Assembly: GCA_016932075.1 (NCBI GenBank)
Contig: JAFGDP010000016.1
Location: forward strand, 1 to 20,686
Length of the DNA stretch: 20,686 nt
Reading direction: 5' to 3'
Source: Chitinispirillaceae bacterium
Lineage (GTDB): Bacteria; Fibrobacterota; Chitinivibrionia; Chitinivibrionales; Chitinispirillaceae
A program made the position numbers and the translations under genes. The first letter of the stretch is position 1; each line of letters opens with the position of its first letter. Shown here one piece after another: positions 16,086 to 20,686 of the stretch. A model generated the notes under the pieces. The model had not been told where the DNA came from and ran no database searches. It saw only the letters and a list, made by a program, of their open reading frames with translations.

Positions 16086-16498
16086 AATCATTCCGGCGGG
16101 TTTTGAGCTTTCAAACGCCCCACCGTCGCGACTACCTCAACATTACCGGCGAGGTGGAGGCTGCGGTGACTGAAAGCGGCGTACGGGAAGGCCTCTGCCT
16201 TGTCAATGCAATGCACATCACCGCAAGCGTGTATATCAACGATGACGAACCCGGTCTGCTCAAGGACTACGATGACTGGCTCGAAAAACTGGCCCCGCAC
16301 GAACCCGTGAGCCGGTACCGCCATAACGGCGCCGAAGACAATGGAGACGCCCACCTCAAGCGCCAGATCATGGGGCGTGAAGTGGTGGTGGCGATTACCG
16401 GGGGGAAACTCGATTTTGGCCCGTGGGAGCAGATTTTCTACGGCGAGTTTGACGGACGCAGGCAGAAACGGGTTCTCATAAAAATCATCGGAGAGTGA
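16082..16498 (+). CDS. yjbQ: YjbQ/UPF0047 family protein
   Basis: The 138-residue protein matches the YjbQ (UPF0047, 'secondary thiamine-phosphate synthase') family over its full length. It has the conserved [20 protein letters not shown] with the buried His, [20 protein letters not shown] with the HN...DN..AH pattern, and [19 protein letters not shown] leading to the C-terminal strand RVLIKIIGE. Members form small trimers with a pocket lined by these His/Asp residues. The weak thiamine-phosphate synthase activity reported for E. coli YjbQ may not be the main function. It starts inside the end of pgi (4-base overlap) and is followed after one base by the TIGR00725-type gene, so the three are probably translated together. 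Confidence 0.93.
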   Translation: MKSFRRVLSFQTPHRRDYLNITGEVEAAVTESGVREGLCLVNAMHITASVYINDDEPGLLKDYDDWLEKLAPHEPVSRYRHNGAEDNGDAHLKRQIMGREVVVAITGGKLDFGPWEQIFYGEFDGRRQKRVLIKIIGE

Positions 16499-16499
16499 T

Positions 16500-17012
16500 A
16501 TGGCAACACGACCCGTTGTCGGGGTGATCGGTTCCGGCGGGACCATTGACGAAAAGCAGTACCACCAGGCATATGAGGTGGGGACCTACCTGGCTCAGCG
16601 CAACGCGGTTCTGGTATGCGGAGGACTCGGCGGGATCATGGAAGCGGCGAGCAGGGGCGCGGCCGAAAACGGGGGCACCATTATCGGAATTTTACCGTCG
16701 ACGGCGAGGGACGACGCTAATGCGTTCGTCACCGTTTCCATCCCGACCGGCATGGGCGTTGCCAGAAACGCCCTCGTCGCGCATACCGCTGATGTCCTCA
16801 TTGCGTTCCCCGGAGCGTTCGGGACGCTCAGCGAAATGGCGATTGCACTTGACCTACAGAAGAGCGTGGTGTGCATGCCGCGTGCATGGGACCTGCGAAA
16901 GGCGGGTACCTTTGCGGACGTCCGGCTCCTGGAGGCGTTCGACGCGAAGCAGGCCGTGGGAATGGCGCTTGGCGAAATCGGAAAAAGGCGGATGAGCGAC
17001 ACCTATTTATAA
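16500..17012 (+). CDS. TIGR00725/SLOG-family Rossmann protein (LOG-like)
   Basis: The 170-residue protein has the nucleotide-binding fold of the SLOG/LOG-like group. The glycine loop GVIGSGGTI lies at the N-terminus. VLVCGGLGGIMEAASRGAAE follows, then IPTGMGVARNALVAHTADVL. PGAFGTLSEMAIAL stands in the place of the PGGxGTxxE motif of cytokinin-activating LOG enzymes, with Gly-to-Ala at the third position. The TIGR00725 family has no assigned reaction that I know of; nucleotide or nucleotide-sugar binding is likely. It begins one base after yjbQ and its stop overlaps the ATG of the following 26-codon frame (TAATG). Confidence 0.88.
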   Translation: MATRPVVGVIGSGGTIDEKQYHQAYEVGTYLAQRNAVLVCGGLGGIMEAASRGAAENGGTIIGILPSTARDDANAFVTVSIPTGMGVARNALVAHTADVLIAFPGAFGTLSEMAIALDLQKSVVCMPRAWDLRKAGTFADVRLLEAFDAKQAVGMALGEIGKRRMSDTYL

Positions 17013-17092
17013 TGCCTTCCCTTATGCTACGGCGAGGCAAGCTGGCCAAAAGCAAAAAAGGATTCCTGTTTGATTCACGTACAGGGTACTGA
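17012..17092 (+). pseudogene. 26-codon coupled reading frame, possible truncated PqqD-like gene start
   Basis: ATG at 17012 overlaps the upstream stop (TAATG), and the frame ends at TGA 17090-17092. The peptide contains LRRGKLAKSKKGFLFDSRTG, which resembles the N-terminal segment of short PqqD-like or HPr-rel-A-type proteins, where a GFLFDSRTG-like stretch precedes 'Y.LN..G'. The likeness stops after Gly-Tyr, just where the sequence turns AT-rich. A gene cut by an insertion or deletion is the likely reading; a genuine 26-residue peptide or chance are alternatives. Confidence 0.35.
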
Positions 17093-17099
17093 GCGAAAT

Positions 17100-18662
17100 C
17101 TAGTCCAATAACAACTGCAAAACAGGCATGATATTCGGTTTGTCTTTTAGTGCTTTAAGAATCGCCCCATTTAATTCATTATTAAATTCGATATGGGAGT
17201 AACGTTTTTCGGTATTCACAAGATACATTTTATGAAATGGGGAATATTTCCTCGCAATTCGATCAAGGTCTGATTGAGAGTTTGGTGGCGGTATATCATT
17301 AAATGAAACGCCACGCAAATCAAAAACAGAATATATTGGCATGAAGGTCGGCCTATAATGATTGTCTGCAGGATCATCTGGAGAAGTTGGAATTTTACAT
17401 GAGAGTCCTATAGAATTATTTCCTATTGTAATACCGTTACACTTATTGTTATCTGTATCCCAGAAAAGATCATAAAAGGATCCTGGCGCTAATTCGTGTT
17501 CATAGAGTTTAATTTTTTCATATCCGTCGAAATCAAAGTCGGCAGCAGTTACCCCCGGCTCGGCGCTTGGATAAGGATTTGCCCATTTCCCACAGGAGAT
17601 TGAATATTTCCGTGGGCCTTTTGGATAATCTCCCATAGAATTTAAAAAACTGTAAAATGCATCATGTTCGGCTGTATTGTATTTATAAGCTATATGTTTA
17701 TAACACATTTGCCGCGCAGCTACATTTACCAGATCTTCGTATTGATTCATAAAGGGGGTGAGGGATAATCCTTCAGCCGATTCGATAATCCATCCTTGCA
17801 TATTATTTGGTTTCAAGTAACCATTACTATTGTATTCAAGTATCCACCTATAGACATATGTTCCTAAATGTGGATCTCTTATTGCTATCCTCTTTCCCAC
17901 AGCACGAGACGATAATGCATATTGTAAATCAAATGGGACGGAAGCCCCTTGTTGTGGAGAATCAATTGAAATATATTTGGTGACATTTTTAATGTTATTT
18001 TTAATCCATTTTTCACCATAAAGAAGTGCAAGACGAGATATTATTCCGCCCATACTAAAACCCGCGGCAATAACAGCGCGGTTATTTGCCTGAGAACATG
18101 CATATTCTAATAAGCGCAAATAAGCACGTGCGTTTTCTTGTATATCACCAGCGCCATAATGATAATCGACAAAACATATGTCATATCCTTGTCCGAGTAT
18201 GGAATTATGGCTTGTTTTCAACATGGTGTTGAAATCGTCATTGGTTATCACTGATATTATGGTGCGTTTGTTATCGGGATCAATGCCATCACTTACTACA
18301 ACCACATTGTTCCAGGGATCATTATCTCCCTGACCCAACAGCAGATAACCAGATGCAAATACTTCCAGGGAGCTGGATTTTCTAATATTAATTAACTTTG
18401 AATAATCGTTTCTGAAATGATTTAATTCAAAATCCCTCCAATAAACCTCCCAACATAATTCTCCCGCAATACCGCACCAAGAAGGGCATGGATTATCCCA
18501 ATGAGTGCCTGGCAACAGTTTAAAATTATATGCATTCAATTCATAAACATCTACAACCCAATCTGAACTATTGTACCCTTGGTTATACACAATCGGGGAT
18601 GGACTGCTTGCATATGCCCCCATACAAACAATCATCACAATAATAATTGTAAATAATTTCAT
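17100..18662 (-). CDS. Secreted alpha/beta-hydrolase, lipase/esterase-like
   Basis: The 520-residue product has a Sec signal peptide (MKLFTIIIVMIVCMGAYASS). The hydrolase core follows: NVVVVSDGIDP, GYDICFVDYHYGAGDIQENA, then the nucleophile elbow AGFSMGG with S203, and ISIDSPQQGASVP, a pattern common in lipase/PGAP1-like hydrolases after the elbow. H490 in RYSHIEFN near the C-terminus is a plausible catalytic His; the acid residue is not obvious. The start at 18662 is chosen because AAAGGA lies about 7 bases upstream and it begins the signal peptide; the frame is open to 18719. Codon use is markedly AT-rich (many AAT, ATA, TTA) compared with the genes to its left, suggesting different origin. 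Substrate unknown. Confidence 0.8.
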   Translation of the reverse strand: MKLFTIIIVMIVCMGAYASSPSPIVYNQGYNSSDWVVDVYELNAYNFKLLPGTHWDNPCPSWCGIAGELCWEVYWRDFELNHFRNDYSKLINIRKSSSLEVFASGYLLLGQGDNDPWNNVVVVSDGIDPDNKRTIISVITNDDFNTMLKTSHNSILGQGYDICFVDYHYGAGDIQENARAYLRLLEYACSQANNRAVIAAGFSMGGIISRLALLYGEKWIKNNIKNVTKYISIDSPQQGASVPFDLQYALSSRAVGKRIAIRDPHLGTYVYRWILEYNSNGYLKPNNMQGWIIESAEGLSLTPFMNQYEDLVNVAARQMCYKHIAYKYNTAEHDAFYSFLNSMGDYPKGPRKYSISCGKWANPYPSAEPGVTAADFDFDGYEKIKLYEHELAPGSFYDLFWDTDNNKCNGITIGNNSIGLSCKIPTSPDDPADNHYRPTFMPIYSVFDLRGVSFNDIPPPNSQSDLDRIARKYSPFHKMYLVNTEKRYSHIEFNNELNGAILKALKDKPNIMPVLQLLLD

Positions 18663-18882
18663 AGGTAATCCTTTTGTTAATAATTCACAAATGTCTTTCG
18701 TCTCTGTGCTAGACGCCATGTTTTTTCAAGCTATGCTAGCGATGCGCACAAAATCAATAACACTAGCTAACACCAACACAAACACCTCTCAGCAATAAAC
18801 AAACACTCTCGCCTCTTCACCCCCATCATCAGGGCTTGCGAAACCATTGTCAGAATCAGGATGCCCAGGATTTGCAGGAGGC
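18663..18882. other. Intergenic region between hydrolase and GxxExxY gene
   Basis: These 220 bases carry no convincing gene. They hold the ribosome site of the hydrolase (AAAGGA on the minus strand) and, at the right end, most of a TCAGGAT-word repeat copy. No clear promoter hexamers were found. Confidence 0.5.
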
Positions 18883-18892
18883 TCAGGATAAA
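18848..18892 (+). repeat. TCAGGAT-word repeat, copy A
   Basis: This 45-base segment matches 19334-19378 at 40 of 45 positions in the same orientation. Both begin TGTCAGAATCAGGATG and contain GGATTTGCAGGA and CAGGATAAA. It overlaps the last codons of the GxxExxY gene (stop at 18883-18885). Confidence 0.75.
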
Positions 18893-19260
18893 TCCTTTCG
18901 AAATACCCGTTTAAATTCCAGCTTGGTTCCCCCGAAATTGATCAACAGCCCAATCGGAAGATTATACGCAGTCAAATAATTCAACGCTTGCGCCAGATGA
19001 ACGTCCTCCAGCACCACCAAAGCTTTCAGTTCAACGAGAACCTTGCTTTCCACGATAAAATCTGCGCGACGTGACCCGATCTCACGCCCCTTATAGAATA
19101 GCGGCATCTCCTGCTCGCGGCGAAAAGCAATTCCCTTCTCCTCAAGCTCAATCGCCAGCGCTCGTTGGTATATAACCTCTTGGAATCCATTCCCAAGAAC
19201 ATTATGCACCTCCATTGCACATCCGATAATGGCATGGGTAACCGGATCATCTATAGGCAT
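18883..19260 (-). CDS. GxxExxY family protein
   Basis: The 125-residue protein is a full-length member of the GxxExxY family (PD-(D/E)XK-like fold). The name motif is G25-F-Q-E28-V-I-Y31, preceded by a conserved IIGCAMEVHNVLGNG. A nuclease-like D67 in RADFIVESKVLVELKAL is followed by E77-x-K79. LAQALNYLTAYNLPIGLLIN and GTKLEFKRVFR close the protein, as is usual. The function is unknown; the fold suggests nucleic-acid binding or cleavage, which is unproven. The nearest purine-rich ribosome-site-like sequence (AAGGA) is about 13 bases upstream and lies in repeat-like DNA. The gene is bracketed by same-orientation copies of the TCAGGAT repeat (18848-18892 and 19334-19378), a known habit of this family. 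Confidence 0.88.
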   Translation of the reverse strand: MPIDDPVTHAIIGCAMEVHNVLGNGFQEVIYQRALAIELEEKGIAFRREQEMPLFYKGREIGSRRADFIVESKVLVELKALVVLEDVHLAQALNYLTAYNLPIGLLINFGGTKLEFKRVFRKDLS

Positions 19261-19579
19261 GTTAATACGATCATCCTTCCATCCAACTTTGTAACATACT
19301 CCCTACAGCAAGCATGCTAAAACAATAATACACTGTCAGAATCAGGATGGCCGGGATTTGCAGGATGAGCAGGATAAAAGACTCGATGAATTTTACCTGA
19401 TTCATTTGCTTTCATCCTGATCATCCTTCCATCCTGATCATCCTGATTCAGACATTCTTACCCACTCACGCTGATTCACCCAAAGCGTTTGGGATTGCGA
19501 ATTGTGAAACTAAACTGAAGTTTCGGGCATGGGTTTTTTTATTTCACCCATTTCGGGCACCTATACGTGTAACACACAA
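19261..19579. other. Gene-free region with TCAGGAT repeats and hairpins
   Basis: These 319 bases hold repeat copies B and C and two small adjacent hairpins: GAAACT/AGTTTC (19506-19511 with 19519-19524) and ATGGGT/ACCCAT (19529-19534 with 19546-19551). The second is flanked by direct TTTCGGGCA copies at 19521-19529 and 19551-19559. No reading frame worth calling is present. Confidence 0.6.
19334..19454. repeat. TCAGGAT-word repeat copies B and C in inverted arrangement
   Basis: Copy B (19334-19378, plus orientation) begins TGTCAGAATCAGGATG. Copy C (19410-19454, read on the minus strand) begins TGTCTGAATCAGGATG and continues with further CAGGATG and AAGGATG words. The two form an imperfect inverted repeat around a spacer of about 31 bases. 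A shorter piece of the same word set, ATCATCCTTCCATCC, lies at about 19270-19284 upstream of the GxxExxY start. Confidence 0.7.
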
Positions 19580-19915
19580 TTATGGATGATAATCTAAGGA
19601 TTGTAATGTGATTCCCCTAAATGTATGACTATGAGTAAAAGCGACATCTGAAACACCAACCTCCCAAATTCTTAATGTAACATAGCAATCGTTAGCTAAG
19701 GCAAACATGAGAATCGCAATCGTGTTTTTAAGTTGAAGTGTATCTGTCGCATATACTCTTACTATAGAAGGCGCCTTGTCCTTACAATAAATATAGAGAG
19801 TGTTGTTTCCATCACCAACATAGAAGTTTTTTATTCTAGTTGTACATTCAGAATAGTTGTCGGCGAACACAGAAAAGGAAAAGATTACCAGAACTAACAA
19901 AAAAGCCTTTTTCAT
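19580..19915 (-). CDS. Small exported cysteine-containing protein
   Basis: This is a 111-residue protein with a clear Sec signal peptide (KKAFLLVLVIFSFSVFA, predicted cut after A18). The mature part of about 93 residues looks beta-rich and has three cysteines (C24, C44, C77). The segment LKNTIAILMFALANDCYVTL resembles the helix-strand part of various small exported proteins of unknown function that carry a 'KN..A.LL.A...G..V' pattern. That likeness is loose and I name no family. AAGGGG lies about 6 bases before the ATG, supporting the start. Base composition is AT-rich like the hydrolase gene to its left. It stands alone between repeat-bearing regions. Confidence 0.7.
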   Translation of the reverse strand: MKKAFLLVLVIFSFSVFADNYSECTTRIKNFYVGDGNNTLYIYCKDKAPSIVRVYATDTLQLKNTIAILMFALANDCYVTLRIWEVGVSDVAFTHSHTFRGITLQSLDYHP

Positions 19916-20280
19916 AATTTTCCCCTTATAAATAAATGAAAATTTGTTTTAATTAAATCACTTTTTAACCTACCATTTTATTCAAAAGCAAATTAATTTT
20001 GTGATTTCCCTCAAGCGAGCCGACTAATCCAAATTCTTCACTCTCCCTTCACCAATCCTCACTAGTTCCCATCCCTCTCCTCCTTTCTTCTCTTCTCCAG
20101 TTTAACTTTTTAAATAACCGTTCCTCAGAACGCCTGCTTTTCATTCCAAATTCATATCACCTGCGGCAAAAACCTCTCCCGCTACTCCGGAAACCGTATA
20201 TTCCTTCCTAAAACCGTTTCCGTCCTGGGCAGAAATCGTATTTCCCGCCCCAAAACCCGTCCTGACCACGGCAGAAAAGA

Positions 20281-20545
20281 TATTTTCCCTAGGCAAGGGG
20301 TCTTTTTCCCTGGGCAAGGCCCTTTTCTCCGTGGGCAAGGGTGGTTTTTCCCTGGGAAACCATGGTTTTTTCCCTGGGCAAGAGTGCTTTTTCCCTGGGC
20401 AAGACCCCTTTTTCCCCGGGCAAGGCCCTTTTCTCCCTGGGCAAGGATGGTTTTCTCCCTGTCTGGAATGGTTTTTTCCTCGGGCAAGGGGTCTTTTTCC
20501 TGGGGCAGGACCTGTTTTTCCTGGTCTGGAAAGGTTTTTTCCCGG
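20281..20545 (+). repeat. Tandem array of about 13 units of 20-22 bases, core TTTTTCCCTGGGCAAG
   Basis: About 13 consecutive units share the core TTTTTCCCTGGGCAAG or close variants (TTTTCTCCCTGGGCAAG, TTTTTCCTCGGGCAAG; two late units have CTGGTCTGG or CTGTCTGG in place of CTGGGCAAG). The cores are joined by variable linkers of 4-6 bases such as GGGGT, GCCC, GTGG, ACCCC, GATGG. Weaker matches (for example TTTCCGTCCTGGGCAG near 20218-20232) extend the array leftward. Units are close-packed, without CRISPR-type spacers. The mean unit of 21 bases equals seven codons, so frames on both strands read through as heptad repeats. Confidence 0.85.
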
Positions 20546-20601
20546 TTATGTAACCTTTAAACCGCCATTTGTATGTCAAAGAGCGAAAAGAAAAAGTCTT
20601 T

Positions 20602-20686
20602 CACCACGAAGATCACGAAGGTCACGAAGAAATACTGGGTTTTTAAAACAATCTCATTTTTTTTTCTTCCTTCGTGTGTCTTCGTG
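20602..20686. repeat. CACGAAG-word inverted repeat, running off the right edge
   Basis: The left arm, about 20602-20630, has three CACGAAG words spaced 9 bases apart. The right arm, about 20667-20686, has the complementary CTTCGTG/TTCGTG words and continues past the window. The spacer contains an 11-base T-rich stretch. This word pattern is a familiar intergenic repeat type in other bacterial genomes. Confidence 0.65.

Larger units (their letters stand above)
19916..20686. other. Gene-free repeat-rich right end
   Basis: No gene is supported in these 771 bases. After an AT-rich stretch (to about 20020) the plus strand becomes pyrimidine-rich (20030-20160), then carries degenerate and well-kept units of a tandem array of about 21 bases (from about 20190, clear from 20281 to 20545) and ends in a CACGAAG-word repeat. 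Frames that stay open through the array are explained by its unit length. Confidence 0.7.

Noticed and set aside
19506..19559. Intrinsic terminator for the small exported gene
   Set aside because: The two hairpins are weak (6 base pairs each, AT-containing) and neither is followed by a T-run on the minus strand.
20281..20545. CRISPR array
   Set aside because: Units are about 21 bases, adjoin with 4-6 base linkers instead of 25-40 base spacers, and no cas gene is in the window.
20141..20579. Minus-strand and plus-strand heptad-repeat proteins through the tandem array
   Set aside because: All three minus frames and one plus frame stay open because the unit averages 21 bases and lacks stops; indels between units shift the frame, no ribosome site stands out, and no frame looks selected.
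17093..20686. Integrative element or prophage
   Set aside because: The segment is AT-rich and repeat-laden, but no integrase, transposase, phage gene, tRNA or clear attachment-site pair was seen, so only an accessory segment is claimed.

Overview
The window looks like chromosomal DNA from a diderm (Gram-negative-type) bacterium of moderately high G+C. The evidence is an MCE/Mla-type lipid transport operon with a lipoprotein and an outer-membrane barrel candidate, several Sec-type signal peptides, and ordinary housekeeping genes. No gene fixes the lineage. The mix of a PAC2-family protein, a DacZ-like diadenylate cyclase fusion and a GT2-GT4 fusion would suit an uncultured lineage such as the Fibrobacterota/FCB neighbourhood, but that is a low-confidence guess.

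Left part (1-4627). A very large two-domain glycosyltransferase (GT2 then GT4-like) runs off the left edge on the minus strand. Behind a PAC2-family gene it forms a probable minus-strand pair. A dusB-type tRNA-dihydrouridine synthase gene diverges on the plus strand.

Middle left (4654-9917). A compact minus-strand operon runs mlaE, mlaF, mlaD (MCE), an auxiliary lipoprotein and a predicted outer-membrane beta-barrel. The last three junctions are 4-base start/stop overlaps, so the barrel is probably part of the lipid transport machine. The 487-base AT-rich divergent region upstream (9918-10404) carries a perfect DnaA-box 9-mer, two weaker ones and promoter-like sequences.

Middle right (10405-17092, plus strand). 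In order: a small protein with two C-x4-C...CPEH zinc-binding motifs; a PlsB-like acyltransferase with a hairpin-rich leader; a three-domain protein (EIIA-like, pyruvate-kinase-C-like, diadenylate cyclase); an unrecognised exported protein; then a coupled set of pgi, yjbQ and a TIGR00725/SLOG-type protein. A 26-codon remnant, possibly of a PqqD-like gene, ends where composition changes.

Right part (about 17093-20686). This AT-rich accessory segment holds a secreted alpha/beta-hydrolase, a GxxExxY protein bracketed by TCAGGAT-word repeats, a small exported cysteine-containing protein, a 13-unit array of about 21 bases built on TTTTTCCCTGGGCAAG, and a CACGAAG-word inverted repeat running off the edge. 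No integrase, transposase, tRNA or CRISPR was seen.

The most interesting items are the diadenylate cyclase fusion, whose EIIA-like domain has Gln in place of the phosphorylatable His and whose RHR motif reads RHA; the outer-membrane barrel coupled to the MCE operon; and the cluster of short-word repeat families on the right.
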